A stretch of DNA of 64,000 nt, taken from positions 930,001-994,000 of the forward strand of contig NZ_CP021422.1 in assembly GCF_002201475.1 (NCBI RefSeq). The letters run 5' to 3'. The position numbers and the translations under genes were made by a program. The notes under the pieces are model-generated. The model did no database searches and was not told the origin of the DNA. It was given only the letters and a program-made list of their open reading frames with translations. This DNA comes from Acutalibacter muris. GTDB lineage: Bacteria; Bacillota; Clostridia; Oscillospirales; Acutalibacteraceae. This document shows, one piece after another, positions 1 through 8,767 of this stretch. The first letter of the stretch is position 1. Every line of letters starts with the position of its first letter.

Positions 1-230
1 AGCAGCCGCTCTTTGCACATCTCGGCCATCTGCTGCTCCACCTTCTCGAACAGGTCAAAAACGTCCGAATAGTGGGCATAGAAGGTGGAGCGGTTTATGC
101 CCGCCTTCTCACAGATTTCCCGGACGGTTATCCGGCTTATCTGCTTGCCCCCCAGCAGCATCGCCTCGAAAGCCGCCCGGATTATGGCCTCGTCAGTGTT
201 CTGGGAGCGCTTATTGTTTTTGGTATTCAT
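1..230 (-). CDS. TetR/AcrR family transcriptional regulator (partial)
   Basis: The gene runs off the left edge, so only the first 76 residues are visible. They form a TetR-type DNA-binding domain: the helix-turn-helix stretch TVREICEKAGINRSTFYAHY (about residues 36-55) is the family signature. The ATG is preceded by an AAAGGGGG ribosome site. The ligand-binding C-terminus is outside the window. The gene is divergent from a MATE exporter with 114 bp between the starts, the usual arrangement for a local repressor of a drug pump; the inferred role is control of that exporter in response to a small molecule. Confidence 0.85.
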   Translation of the reverse strand, partial: MNTKNNKRSQNTDEAIIRAAFEAMLLGGKQISRITVREICEKAGINRSTFYAHYSDVFDLFEKVEQQMAEMCKERL

Positions 231-272
231 AAAAAACCCCCTTTAATCCAACAGATGCTGTAAAATTGACGG

Positions 273-301
273 TTGAAAACAACACGTGTTGGTATTATAC
301 T
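273..301 (+). promoter_or_regulatory. Promoter of the MATE gene with palindromic operator
   Basis: A -35 like TTGAAA (273-278) and a -10 TATACT (296-301) are 17 bp apart. Between them lies a perfect 12-bp palindrome, CAACACGTGTTG (280-291). A dyad in the spacer is a typical repressor position, and the divergent TetR-family gene is the obvious candidate to bind it (inference). Confidence 0.6.
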
Positions 302-344
302 ATAGTCACAACAGAAATTCAAGTGACTGAAAGGAGAAACCCCC

Positions 345-1703
345 ATGAAAAACGAAAAAATGATGAAGGAAGCCTCTCCCATAAAGCTGCTCTTTACCAT
401 GGGCCTGCCCACCATAGTGGTGATGATAGTCCAGGTGCTCTACCATATGGCCGACGTGTTCTTTATCGGTCAGAGCGGCGACCCCATGCAGGTGGCGGCG
501 CTGTCCCTTGCAGGTCCGGCCTTTTCTATCTTCCAGGGTGTGGGCACTCTTTTTGGAGGCGGGGCCTGCACCGCCATCGCTATGGCCCTGGGCCAGGGTG
601 ATAGGGAAAAGGCAAAATATTTCAGCTCCTTCTGCGCCTGGGGCTCGGTGATAACCGGCGTGGTCCTGGCGATAGTAATGTTCATTTTCATGGACCCATT
701 GCTGGGCCTCATGGGCGCCAACGCCGAGACGGCCGGGTTTGCCCGCACATACCTGTCCATAGTGATACTGGGGTCCCCGTTCGTCATGTTCAGCGGCGGG
801 CTCGGCAACGCCATAAGGGCCGACGGCTCCTCCGCAAAGACCATGCTCATCGCCCTGGCGGGCACCTTCACCAATATTTTGCTTGACCCCCTGTTCATTT
901 CTGTTTTCGGAATGGGCATAGCTGGCGCGGCCTGGGCCACGGTGATCGGCAATGTTGTCACAAGCGGCTTAGTTTTCCTGCACGTCAAAAAGTCCGGCTG
1001 CTTCAGCATCTCCCCCAGATATTTCACCCTCAAAAAGGACGTGTCTCTCCGGGTCATAGGCCTGGGCGTGCCGATGGCGATGGGCGTGGTGCTGGGGTGC
1101 GTCTCGGGTATGTTCTCGAACCAGCTCTTGGTGAAGTATGGCAATATAGCCGTGGCGGCAAACGGTGTGGCGGGCAAGGCCGGTATGCTGGTGGGCATGA
1201 TGGCTATGGGCGTGTGCATGGGTATGCAGCCGGTCATCTCCTACTCCTACGGCATGGGCGACCGCAGGCGGCTTAAAAGGATAACCTTCGTGACCGGCGC
1301 GGCCTCGGCCCTTGTCAGCGCTGTGCTGGGGTCCGGGCTCCTCCTGGGCCGTGACGCGTTCATGACCGCTTTCCTGAACGACCCACAGGTTCTTGAGGCC
1401 GGCCGGTTTATGATGCTGACCCTCATTGCCGCGCCGGTGGGGGGCATATACCAGCTCTGCTCCTCTTTTCTTCAGGGCACCGGCAAGGTAAGCTATGCAA
1501 CGCTTACCTCCCTTCTCAGCAAGGGGCTGGTGTTTGTGCCGGTGCTGTTCATCAGCGAGGCCCTGGACGGCTTCACAGGGCTGGTGTTCGCAGGCGCTGT
1601 CTCCGACCTTATCTCTACCGCTATAGGCGCGGCGCTCTGCCTGAGCTGGGCGAAAAAATCCGGGGGTGCGGTCCCCAGCGCCGCCGCAGCTGAAGCAGTG
1701 TAA
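345..1703 (+). CDS. MATE family multidrug exporter
   Basis: A 452-residue polytopic membrane protein with the length and hydrophobic pattern of MATE exporters (two six-helix halves). The N-terminal stretch IKLLFTMGLPTIVVMIVQ followed by ADVFFIGQ is the typical first-helix region, and the duplicated second half begins near residue 230 (VIGLGVPMAMG). It is expected to extrude cationic drugs or metabolites using a sodium or proton gradient. The start follows a GAAAGGAG ribosome site. It is divergent from the TetR gene, which probably controls it. Substrate unknown. Confidence 0.9.
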   Translation: MKNEKMMKEASPIKLLFTMGLPTIVVMIVQVLYHMADVFFIGQSGDPMQVAALSLAGPAFSIFQGVGTLFGGGACTAIAMALGQGDREKAKYFSSFCAWGSVITGVVLAIVMFIFMDPLLGLMGANAETAGFARTYLSIVILGSPFVMFSGGLGNAIRADGSSAKTMLIALAGTFTNILLDPLFISVFGMGIAGAAWATVIGNVVTSGLVFLHVKKSGCFSISPRYFTLKKDVSLRVIGLGVPMAMGVVLGCVSGMFSNQLLVKYGNIAVAANGVAGKAGMLVGMMAMGVCMGMQPVISYSYGMGDRRRLKRITFVTGAASALVSAVLGSGLLLGRDAFMTAFLNDPQVLEAGRFMMLTLIAAPVGGIYQLCSSFLQGTGKVSYATLTSLLSKGLVFVPVLFISEALDGFTGLVFAGAVSDLISTAIGAALCLSWAKKSGGAVPSAAAAEAV

Positions 1704-1720
1704 AATATGCACAATAAAGC

Positions 1721-1764
1721 AAAAATCTATTATCGATATTTCTTTATCGATAATAGATTTTTTT
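1721..1764. terminator. AT-rich bidirectional hairpin terminator
   Basis: An 18-bp perfect inverted repeat (1721-1738 with 1745-1762, loop TTTCTT) ends in a run of T on the plus strand and begins with a run of A, so it can stop transcription from either side. It separates the MATE gene from rex. Confidence 0.75.
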
Positions 1765-1847
1765 ACTTCCCTTTTCATGAGATATGTGCTATTATATAGG
1801 CAGTAAAAGTTCCCGCATAGAGACTCTGAAGAAAAGAGGTGATAAAG

Positions 1848-2486
1848 ATGTCGGACCGATGTGTGTCAAAGCAGACCCTGCAAAGGCTTCCCGCCTACTT
1901 AAACTATCTGCGCGGCCCCGGAAAGGGCCTGAAAAAGCATGTTTCGGCCACGATGATCGCCGAGGCCCTGGGGCTTAACGACGTGGTTGTCAGGAAGGAC
2001 CTGGCCTCTGTGAGCTCCTCCGGCCGGCCCAAGGTGGGCTATGTGCGCTCGGAGCTCATAAGGGAGTTGGAGAAGTTTTTAGGCTACGACAACAGTCAGG
2101 ACGCGGTTTTAGTGGGCGCGGGCAAGCTTGGGCAGGCTCTGATGGCCTACAGCGGCTTTCCCCAGTACGGGCTCAATATCCTGGCGGGCTTCGACTCGGA
2201 CCCGCGCCTTGAGGGCGCGGAGGTGGCCGGGAAAAAGATACTCGCAATGGATAAGCTGCCCGGGCTCTGCCGCAGGGTGGGCGTGCACATCGGTATAATA
2301 ACGGTGCCGGGGGAGCACGCGCAGGCTGTGTGCGACCAGCTTATAGACAGCGGCATTCTGGCGGTTTGGAACTTTGCCAACGCGCACCTCTCTGTGCCCG
2401 AAGGGATCCTGGTGCAGAACGAGAACATGGCGGTGTCGCTGGCACTGCTCTCCAACCACTTGAAAGAAGTTTTCAGCACAAAATAA
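1848..2486 (+). CDS. rex: Redox-sensing transcriptional repressor Rex
   Basis: A 212-residue protein with the Rex layout. Residues 1-85 are a winged helix (TLQRLPAYLNYL, VVVRKDLASV), then comes a Rossmann domain with the NADH-binding loop GAGKLGQAL (about 85-93), and a C-terminal helix that swaps between subunits. Rex senses the NADH/NAD ratio and represses fermentation genes when NADH is low. The ATG at 1848 was chosen over an in-frame GTG at 1839 because AAGAGGTGA lies directly upstream of it. adhE, a classical Rex target in clostridia, begins 23 bp downstream, so regulator and target are probably co-transcribed. I did not find a clear Rex box upstream. Confidence 0.95.
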   Translation: MSDRCVSKQTLQRLPAYLNYLRGPGKGLKKHVSATMIAEALGLNDVVVRKDLASVSSSGRPKVGYVRSELIRELEKFLGYDNSQDAVLVGAGKLGQALMAYSGFPQYGLNILAGFDSDPRLEGAEVAGKKILAMDKLPGLCRRVGVHIGIITVPGEHAQAVCDQLIDSGILAVWNFANAHLSVPEGILVQNENMAVSLALLSNHLKEVFSTK

Positions 2487-2509
2487 ACAGCAAAGGATGG
2501 GAGAGTTTC

Positions 2510-5110
2510 ATGGAAACAAATTACGAGATCGTGGAAAACGTGGAAACCTTTGAAAAAATGCTGGCGCGGGTGCGCGAAGCCCAGAAGAAGTACGCCACCT
2601 TTACCCAGCAGCAGGTGGACGAGATTTTCCGCGCCGCGGCCATGGCGGCCAACCTCCAGCGTATCCCGCTGGCGAAGATGGCCGTTGAGGAGACCGGCAT
2701 GGGCGTTGTGGAGGACAAGGTCATAAAGAACCACTACGCCGCCGAGTACATCTACAATACCTATAAGGAGACCAAGACCTGCGGGGTCATCGAGGAGGAC
2801 AAGGCTTTCGGCATACGCAGGATAGCCGAGCCCATCGGCGTTATCGCCGCCGTTATCCCCACCACCAACCCCACCTCCACCGCCATATTCAAGACTTTGC
2901 TTGCCCTGAAGACCCGCAACGGCATCATCATCAGCCCCCACCCCCGGGCCAAGAAGTGTACCATCGCCGCGGCGAAGGTAGTGCTGGAGGCGGCCATAAA
3001 GGCCGGGGCCCCCGAGGGCTTGTTCGGCTGGATAGACGCGCCCTCTCTGGAGCTTACTAACCTGGTTATGGCCGAGGCCGACATCATCCTCGCCACCGGA
3101 GGCCCCGGCATGGTGAAGTCCGCCTACTCCTCCGGCACCCCCGCCCTGGGCGTTGGCGCCGGCAACGTGCCCGCTATAATCGACGAGAGCGCCGACGTTA
3201 TCATGGCCGTCAACTCCATCATCCATAGTAAGACCTTTGATAACGGCATGATATGCGCCTCCGAGCAGTCCGTTATCGCCATGGAGCCCGTGTATGACGC
3301 GGTAAAGGCCGAGTTTATAAAGCGCGGCTGCCACCTCCTCAATAAGTCAGAGCTCAATAAGGTGCGCAAGACCATCATCATCAACGGCGCCCTGAACGCC
3401 AAGATAGTGGGCCAGTCCGCCTTTAAGATCGCCCAGCTTGCCGGGGTCACCGTGCCCGAGAGCACCAAGATCCTTATCGGCGAGGTGGAGAGCGTGGATA
3501 TCTCCGAGGAGTTCGCTCACGAGAAGCTGTCCCCGGTGCTGGCCATGTACAAGGCCAAGACCTTTGAGGACGCTATAGCCAAGGCCGAGCGCCTTATCGA
3601 GGACGGCGGCTACGGACATACCGCCTCCCTCTATATCCACCCCGCCCAGCAGGAGCGCCTTGCCCAGCACCAGGCAGCCATGAAGACCTGCCGTATCGTG
3701 GTTAACACCCCCTCCTCTTTCGGCGGCATTGGCGACCTCTACAACTTCAAGCTGGCGCCCTCCCTGACCCTGGGCTGCGGCTCCTGGGGCGGCAACTCCG
3801 TCTCTGAGAACGTGGGCGTAAAGCATCTTATCAATATCAAGACCGTAGCCGAGAGGAGAGAGAATATGCTCTGGTTCCGCACCCCCGAGAAGGTGTTCTT
3901 CAAGAAGGGCTGTATGCCCGTGGCCCTGGAGGAGCTCCGCACAGACTATCACCGCAAGAAGGCCTTTATCGTCACCGACACCTTCCTGTATCAGAATGGC
4001 TATACAAAGCCCCTTACCGACAAGCTGGACGAGTTGGGCATACAGTATGCGGTCTTCGCCGACGTGGCCCCGGACCCGACCCTTGCCTGCGCTCTTGAGG
4101 GCGTGAAGCAGATAAACAGCTTTAAGCCCGACGTTATTATCGCTCTGGGCGGCGGCTCCCCCATGGACGCGGCGAAGATCATGTGGGTGCTCTATGAGCA
4201 TCCGGACGCGGACTTCCAGTCCATGTCAATGGACTTTATGGATATCCGCAAGCGTATCTACCGCTTCCCCAAGATGGGCGAGAAGGCCATGATGGTGGCC
4301 ATACCCACCTCCTCCGGCACCGGCTCTGAAGTGACCCCCTTCGCCATCATCACCGACGAGAAGACCGGCACAAAGTGGCCCCTGGCTGACTACGAGCTGC
4401 TGCCCACCATGGCTATTGTGGACGTGGACAACATGATGAACCAGCCCAAGGGCCTCACCAGCGCCTCCGGCATTGACGCCATGACCCACGCCATCGAGGC
4501 GTATGTGTCCATCATGGCCTCCCCCTTCACCGACGGTCTGGCCCTTGAAGCCATCAAGCTGGTCTTTAAGTACCTGCCCTCCGCCTATGAGAACGGCGCC
4601 AACGACCCCTATGCCCGTGAAAAAATGGCCGAGGCCAGCTGCATCGCCGGTATGGCCTTTGCAAACGCCTTCCTGGGGCTCAACCACTCCATGGCCCACA
4701 AGCTGGGCGCCTATCACCACCTGCCCCACGGCGTGGCCAACGCTGTGATTCTCACCGACGTTATCCGCTACAACGCTGCCGAGGTCCCCACCAAGATGGG
4801 CACCTTTTCCCAGTATCAGTATCCCCACGCCAAGGCCCGCTACGCCGAGATAGCCCGCGCCTGCGGCTTCCAGGGGAACAACGACGACGAGCTGCTGGAG
4901 AGCCTGATAAACGAGCTTGAGAAGCTCAAGGATATCATCGGCATAAAGAAGACCATCAAGGACTACGGCGTCACCGAGGAGAACTTCAAGGCCACTCTGG
5001 ACGAGATGGTGGAGAACGCCTTTAACGACCAGTGCACCGGGGCCAACCCCCGTTACCCGCTGATGAAAGAGATCAAGGCAATCTACGAGAAGTGCTATTA
5101 CGGCAAGTAA
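2510..5110 (+). CDS. adhE: Bifunctional acetaldehyde/alcohol dehydrogenase AdhE
   Basis: An 866-residue fusion, normal for AdhE. The N-terminal half is a CoA-acylating aldehyde dehydrogenase with catalytic Cys249 in FDNGMICASEQ. The C-terminal half is an iron-dependent alcohol dehydrogenase with the nucleotide loop GGGSPMDAAK and the iron-binding region HSMAHKLGAYHHLPHG. It reduces acetyl-CoA to ethanol and regenerates two NAD, and the family assembles into spirosome filaments. The ATG at 2510 was chosen because it gives the family N-terminus and follows GGATGGGAGAG; a longer open frame upstream overlaps rex and is not credible. It lies in one apparent operon between rex and a kinase-like gene. 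Confidence 0.96.
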   Translation: METNYEIVENVETFEKMLARVREAQKKYATFTQQQVDEIFRAAAMAANLQRIPLAKMAVEETGMGVVEDKVIKNHYAAEYIYNTYKETKTCGVIEEDKAFGIRRIAEPIGVIAAVIPTTNPTSTAIFKTLLALKTRNGIIISPHPRAKKCTIAAAKVVLEAAIKAGAPEGLFGWIDAPSLELTNLVMAEADIILATGGPGMVKSAYSSGTPALGVGAGNVPAIIDESADVIMAVNSIIHSKTFDNGMICASEQSVIAMEPVYDAVKAEFIKRGCHLLNKSELNKVRKTIIINGALNAKIVGQSAFKIAQLAGVTVPESTKILIGEVESVDISEEFAHEKLSPVLAMYKAKTFEDAIAKAERLIEDGGYGHTASLYIHPAQQERLAQHQAAMKTCRIVVNTPSSFGGIGDLYNFKLAPSLTLGCGSWGGNSVSENVGVKHLINIKTVAERRENMLWFRTPEKVFFKKGCMPVALEELRTDYHRKKAFIVTDTFLYQNGYTKPLTDKLDELGIQYAVFADVAPDPTLACALEGVKQINSFKPDVIIALGGGSPMDAAKIMWVLYEHPDADFQSMSMDFMDIRKRIYRFPKMGEKAMMVAIPTSSGTGSEVTPFAIITDEKTGTKWPLADYELLPTMAIVDVDNMMNQPKGLTSASGIDAMTHAIEAYVSIMASPFTDGLALEAIKLVFKYLPSAYENGANDPYAREKMAEASCIAGMAFANAFLGLNHSMAHKLGAYHHLPHGVANAVILTDVIRYNAAEVPTKMGTFSQYQYPHAKARYAEIARACGFQGNNDDELLESLINELEKLKDIIGIKKTIKDYGVTEENFKATLDEMVENAFNDQCTGANPRYPLMKEIKAIYEKCYYGK

Positions 5111-5130
5111 TTAAGGGAGGAGTTTAGATT

Positions 5131-5886
5131 ATGAATCTGGAAAATGCAAGAGTTATCGCGGCACGCACCTCCAAGACCATCTACCGCGAAGACGATAAGG
5201 TCATCAAGGTGTTCGACGAGGACTTTTCCAAGGCCGACATTCTCAACGAGGCGCTGAACATCGCCAGGGTCGAGGAGACCGGCATACCCATGCCCCGTGT
5301 GCAGGGCGTTGAGATGGTGGAGGGCAAATGGGCCATCGTCACCGACTTCATAGAGGGCAAGACCATGGCCCGACTGATGGAGGAGGAGCCCGAGAAGAAG
5401 CAGCAGTACCTGGAGCGCCTGGTGGACATCCAGATGGAGCTGCACACAAAGACCGCTCCCATGCTCAGTTTCCTCCACGAGAAGATGCGCCGGAAGATCT
5501 CTCAGACCGGCCTTGACGCCACTACCCGCTATGAGCTGGACGCGCGTCTTGACAGCCTTCCGAAGCACCGCAAGCTCTGCCACGGGGACTTCAATCCCTC
5601 TAACGTGGTTATCAAGCCCGACGGCGGCTATGCGGTCCTGGACTGGGCCCACGCCACCCAGGGCAACGCCAGCGCCGACGTGGCCCGCACCTATCTGCTG
5701 TTCTGGCTTAACGGCGACATGGATGGGGCCGAGAAGTACCTGGACCTGTTCTGCAAGAAGTCCGACACCGCCAAGCAGTACGTCCAGAAGTGGCTGCCCA
5801 TCGTGGCCGCCAGTCAGTCCGTCAAGGGCAAGCCCGAGGAGCGGGAGTTCCTTATGGGCTGGGTAAACGTCGTCGAGTACGAATAA
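5131..5886 (+). CDS. Aminoglycoside phosphotransferase/choline kinase-like protein
   Basis: A 251-residue protein of the APH/choline-kinase fold. Visible motifs are the catalytic loop CHGDFNPSNVVI and the metal-binding segment AVLDWAHATQGN, with a typical N-lobe (VIKVFDED). The family phosphorylates small hydroxylated molecules. The gene starts 20 bp after adhE, so it is very likely in the rex-adhE transcript. A role in antibiotic resistance is not implied: a fermentation-linked operon position suggests a metabolic kinase. The substrate is unknown. Confidence 0.8.
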   Translation: MNLENARVIAARTSKTIYREDDKVIKVFDEDFSKADILNEALNIARVEETGIPMPRVQGVEMVEGKWAIVTDFIEGKTMARLMEEEPEKKQQYLERLVDIQMELHTKTAPMLSFLHEKMRRKISQTGLDATTRYELDARLDSLPKHRKLCHGDFNPSNVVIKPDGGYAVLDWAHATQGNASADVARTYLLFWLNGDMDGAEKYLDLFCKKSDTAKQYVQKWLPIVAASQSVKGKPEEREFLMGWVNVVEYE

Positions 5887-5901
5887 TTATAATCAAAGGT
5901 G

Positions 5902-5923
5902 GGGGGAGGCCGAGGCCTCTCCC
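5902..5923 (+). terminator. GC-rich hairpin after the kinase-like gene
   Basis: GGGGGAGGCC and GGCCTCTCCC form a 10-bp stem with one mismatch and a 2-nt gap; only a short T run follows. It may be a weak terminator or attenuator at the end of the rex-adhE operon. Confidence 0.35.
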
Positions 5924-5946
5924 TTTCCTGATTTTAGGAGTATTAT

Positions 5947-6960
5947 ATGAAAGCAAATTACTTTATCGGAAACGGCAGCTTCGAGCTGCGTGAAGTGGAA
6001 ATGCCCCACGCCGACCCGGGCGAGGTGGTCATAAAGAACATGGTCTGCGGCGTGTGCGGCACGGACGTGCACATCAAAAACGGCGAGCCCGGCTCCGCGG
6101 AAGTGAATCCCCCGGTGGTCCTGGGCCACGAGTATTCCGGGGAGGTCATAGAGGTGGGGGAGGGGGTAACCTCCCTTAAACCCGGCGACCATGTGACCGT
6201 GGACCCCAACATCTATTGCGGACAGTGCGCCCACTGCCGTAACGGCAAAAAGCAGCTCTGTGAAAATATGCAGGCCGTAGGCGTGACCAGGGACGGCGGC
6301 TTCGCCCAGTTCAGCCTTGTGCCCGAGGCCCAGGCCTTCCGCCTGGCCCCCAGTGTGAGCTTCGAGGCCGGGGCTATGGCTGAGCCCCTGGCCTGCTGCC
6401 TGCACGGCATAGACCTTGCCGGGATAAAGCCCGGCCAGACCGTCTGCATAATCGGCGGCGGGGCCATCGGCCTTATCATGCTCCAGCTTGCGAAGCTTTC
6501 CGGCGCTGCAAGGCTCATTCTCAGCGAGCCCAACGAAAAGCGCCGTGAAGCCGCAAGGACTCTGGGCGCGGACCTGACGGTGGATCCCACGGACCCGGCG
6601 GCCTATGAGGGCGTGAAGGGCACCGCCGATGTGGTGATAGAGTGCGTGGGCAATAACCCGGCGGTGAGGGCCGCCTTTGACTTCGCCAAGAAGGGAGCCA
6701 CCCTGGTGCTCTTCAGCGTCCCCAAGCCCGAAGCCCAGTTCCCACTGCCCCTTTTCGACGTGTATAAAAAGGAGCTGACAATAAAGGGCTCCTTCGTGAA
6801 CCCGGACACCCATGACCGGGCAGTGGCCCTTATCAACTCCGGCAAGGTGGATTTCGGGCCCATCATCACCCACCGCTACCACCTCTCCGAGCTCTCCGGG
6901 GCCATTGAGGCCCAGAGCGGGAGCGAGTCTATAAAGGTAGTGGTTATGGCGCAGGAATAA
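5947..6960 (+). CDS. Zinc-dependent medium-chain alcohol dehydrogenase
   Basis: A 337-residue MDR-superfamily dehydrogenase. The catalytic zinc site is visible as CGVCGTD with GHEYSGE, the structural zinc site as the four cysteines of YCGQCAHCRNGKKQLC, and the Rossmann loop as IIGGGAIGL. The size and layout resemble the threonine, butanediol or sorbitol dehydrogenase group. It oxidises a secondary alcohol or polyol with NAD(P), or runs in reverse during fermentation. It stands alone behind a weak hairpin, so it may be partly read through from the adhE operon. Exact substrate unknown. Confidence 0.88.
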   Translation: MKANYFIGNGSFELREVEMPHADPGEVVIKNMVCGVCGTDVHIKNGEPGSAEVNPPVVLGHEYSGEVIEVGEGVTSLKPGDHVTVDPNIYCGQCAHCRNGKKQLCENMQAVGVTRDGGFAQFSLVPEAQAFRLAPSVSFEAGAMAEPLACCLHGIDLAGIKPGQTVCIIGGGAIGLIMLQLAKLSGAARLILSEPNEKRREAARTLGADLTVDPTDPAAYEGVKGTADVVIECVGNNPAVRAAFDFAKKGATLVLFSVPKPEAQFPLPLFDVYKKELTIKGSFVNPDTHDRAVALINSGKVDFGPIITHRYHLSELSGAIEAQSGSESIKVVVMAQE

Positions 6961-6967
6961 AAAAGCA

Positions 6968-6993
6968 GGGCCTGCCGTGTAAGCGGCGGGCCC
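6968..6993. terminator. Shared terminator between convergent genes
   Basis: GGGCCTGCCG pairs with CGGCGGGCCC around a 6-nt loop. On the minus strand it is followed by TTTTTA, so it should stop the SLOG-family gene; it also lies just past the plus-strand dehydrogenase. Confidence 0.6.
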
Positions 6994-7500
6994 TCAGTCT
7001 TTGCCGTTCCATAAATTCGTCACGCTGACCCCATTTTTCCGGGCATACCGCACCGTATACAGGGTGCCACCCCGGCTTCGGCCCTGTTCAAGATAGGCGA
7101 TGCAGTGGGCGCTGTGGTCCACCATATACCTGTCCCGGCGCAGCAGCAGACCCTCCGCGTACACGTCGCCGGTATAGATGACCTCGTCGGCCCGGCGCTT
7201 GATATAGTCGTACATGGCCCGGTCCGCCGGGTCCCACCGGGACTCCTGCCCCAGGTACGGCAGCACCAGCACCAGCTTCAGCCCGGAAAAGTCAGGGAGG
7301 AGCTTCATGCGCAGTATCTCCCGGGCGGCGAGGGTGTCAAAGCCCAGGGCGCCCCCCGCGAGAAAGGTATCGAAGCCAAACCTATAGAGCAGGGAGACCT
7401 CGTCGAAGACCGCCTCTCCCAGGAACTCCAAATCCGCCCCGTCAAGGGAGCGGTGCCCGGTGAAGCAGCAGGTTTTGTGCCGTATAAGCTGTATGCCCAT
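6994..7500 (-). CDS. SLOG-family protein (YpsA/DUF1273-like)
   Basis: A 168-residue protein that opens with HKTCCFTGHRSL, the hallmark of the DUF1273/YpsA branch of the SLOG nucleotide-binding superfamily. It also has the FLAGGALGFDTLAA loop and a C-terminal acidic and hydrophobic half. SLOG domains bind nucleotide-derived ligands; YpsA affects cell division in Bacillus, but the biochemical role is not settled. The start at 7500 puts the conserved TGHR motif near the N-terminus and follows a GGGGG-containing ribosome site; a longer reading frame upstream runs into the promoter. A single-gene unit. Confidence 0.8.
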   Translation of the reverse strand: MGIQLIRHKTCCFTGHRSLDGADLEFLGEAVFDEVSLLYRFGFDTFLAGGALGFDTLAAREILRMKLLPDFSGLKLVLVLPYLGQESRWDPADRAMYDYIKRRADEVIYTGDVYAEGLLLRRDRYMVDHSAHCIAYLEQGRSRGGTLYTVRYARKNGVSVTNLWNGKD

Positions 7501-7537
7501 AATGCGCCCCCAAGGTAAGTGTGATAAAGCTGACCTT

Positions 7538-7566
7538 AGTATAGCACAAATCGAACATAATGTCAA
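7538..7566 (-). promoter_or_regulatory. Sigma-A-type promoter of the SLOG-family gene
   Basis: On the minus strand TTGACA (7561-7566) and TATACT (7538-7543) are 17 bp apart, near consensus. The -35 box overlaps the stop codon of spmB. Confidence 0.75.
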
Positions 7567-8087
7567 AACCCCGAAAAGAATTTTACCGTCGCCACCGAGA
7601 GCGCCACGGCCATGCAGTCCCCCAGAAGCGCCGCAGGCAGGGTGTGCCGCAGCTTTTTGCACCCCACCGCCCCAAAGTAGACGGTGACGGCATAGAAGGT
7701 GGTCTCTGTGGAGGAGGCCAGCACAGAGGCAATTTTGCCGGTCTCGCTGTCCGGACCAAACTGCTCTAAAAGGGAGAGGGTATAGGCCGAGGAGCCGCTG
7801 CCGGAGATGGGCCGCAAAAGAGCTAAAGGCAGCACCTCGGTGGAGATACCGAGGGTTTTAGCCAAGGGCTCGCAGAGGGCGCAGAGAACCTCTAAAAGCC
7901 CCGAAGCCCTGACCATACTTACGGCCACTATCAGCCCAATTAAAGTGGGCAGCAGCCCCAGGGTGGTATGTATGCCCTCCTTGGCCCCGGACACAAAGGC
8001 GTCGAACACGTCCACGCCCCGGAGGAAGCCGAACAGCAGGATAACGCCGATTATCACCGGCAGCGCCGCCGCGCCTATCTGTTCCAT
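7563..8087 (-). CDS. spmB: Spore maturation protein B
   Basis: A 174-residue membrane protein with the SpmB pattern. Hydrophobic segments occur near residues 10-28 and 45-65, with the conserved stretch RPISGSGSSAYTL and STETTFYAVTVYFGAVGCKK near the C-terminus. SpmA and SpmB are needed for spore core dehydration and are related to nucleoside-transporter-type membrane proteins. The ATG at 8087 was chosen because it overlaps the spmA stop as TGATG, a translational coupling; a GTG one codon earlier is possible. Its presence supports an endospore former. Confidence 0.92.
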   Translation of the reverse strand: MEQIGAAALPVIIGVILLFGFLRGVDVFDAFVSGAKEGIHTTLGLLPTLIGLIVAVSMVRASGLLEVLCALCEPLAKTLGISTEVLPLALLRPISGSGSSAYTLSLLEQFGPDSETGKIASVLASSTETTFYAVTVYFGAVGCKKLRHTLPAALLGDCMAVALSVATVKFFSGF

Positions 8088-8671
8088 CACCCAAGCCCCC
8101 CTGACCGGCGCTCAAGCAGCTTGCACGCCATCACCGCCGTGATAAGCGCCCCCAAAGAGGTCAGCCATATCTCGGGCAGCACCCCGAAGGGCGCGGCGCT
8201 GCCGCAGGAGGCCCGCAGGGCCGCCATATTTACCGGCAGTAATTGCAGGGAGGCAGTGTTTATCACCACGAACAGGATCATGCCCCGGCTGGGCGTTTCC
8301 CCGGGGGACTTCTCGGCCATGGCCTTCATGGCCGACAGTCCCAGAGGAGTGGCGGCGTTGCCCAGCCCCAGAAGGTTCGCGGAGACGTTCATACATATCT
8401 TGCCCTTTATCCCATCGTCGTCCCTGTAATCGGGGAAAAGCCGGTCGATAATGGGGGAGAAGCCTCGGGCCAGTAGATTTGTAAGCCCAGCGCGCTCCGC
8501 TATTTTTAAAAAGCCCAGCCAAGCGCACATACTGCCCAGCAGAAAGATGGACAGCTCCACCGCGTCCCCGGCGCCGTCCATCACCGCAGAGGACAGCTCC
8601 GAAAGCCGTCCGTTGACCGCGGCGCAAACCACGCTTAGGGCTATCATTCCGAACCAGATATAGTTTATCAC
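8087..8671 (-). CDS. spmA: Spore maturation protein A
   Basis: A 194-residue membrane protein with SpmA features: the N-terminal INYIWFGMIALSV helix, NVSANLLGLGNAATPLGL in the middle, and NTASLQLLPVNMAALR. It works together with SpmB in spore core dehydration in the family. The start is GTG (minus strand, 8671) behind a GGGGGAA ribosome site. It is the first gene of the spmA-spmB pair and is divergent from a dipeptidase gene. Confidence 0.92.
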   Translation of the reverse strand: MINYIWFGMIALSVVCAAVNGRLSELSSAVMDGAGDAVELSIFLLGSMCAWLGFLKIAERAGLTNLLARGFSPIIDRLFPDYRDDDGIKGKICMNVSANLLGLGNAATPLGLSAMKAMAEKSPGETPSRGMILFVVINTASLQLLPVNMAALRASCGSAAPFGVLPEIWLTSLGALITAVMACKLLERRSGGLG

Positions 8672-8698
8672 GGCGATTCCCCCAAGGAAAAAATTGTA

Positions 8699-8727
8699 TT
8701 GACTTTGGCCGCAAAAGAGGTTAATCT
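8699..8727 (+). promoter_or_regulatory. Promoter of the PepV-like dipeptidase gene
   Basis: TTGACT (8699-8704) and TAATCT (8722-8727) are 17 bp apart, about 40 bp before the chosen start codon. The TTG of the -35 box could be misread as a start codon of a longer protein. Confidence 0.65.
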
Positions 8728-8767
8728 AATGTATAGCGGTCAATCAAATTCTGAAAGGATGAGAGAT

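Noticed and set aside
1765..1847. Rex operator upstream of rex
   Set aside because: No TTGTGAxxxxxxTCACAA-like dyad was found; only AT-rich sequence and a weak -10-like box.
3347..4201. Long minus-strand reading frames opposite adhE, aconitase, the binding protein and other genes
   Set aside because: They are shadows of real genes in a high-GC region: no ribosome sites, no family similarity, biased composition rich in Gly, His, Leu and Val.
5131..5886. Antibiotic resistance gene (aminoglycoside kinase)
   Set aside because: The fold is shared with choline and other metabolic kinases, and the operon context with rex-adhE favours metabolism.
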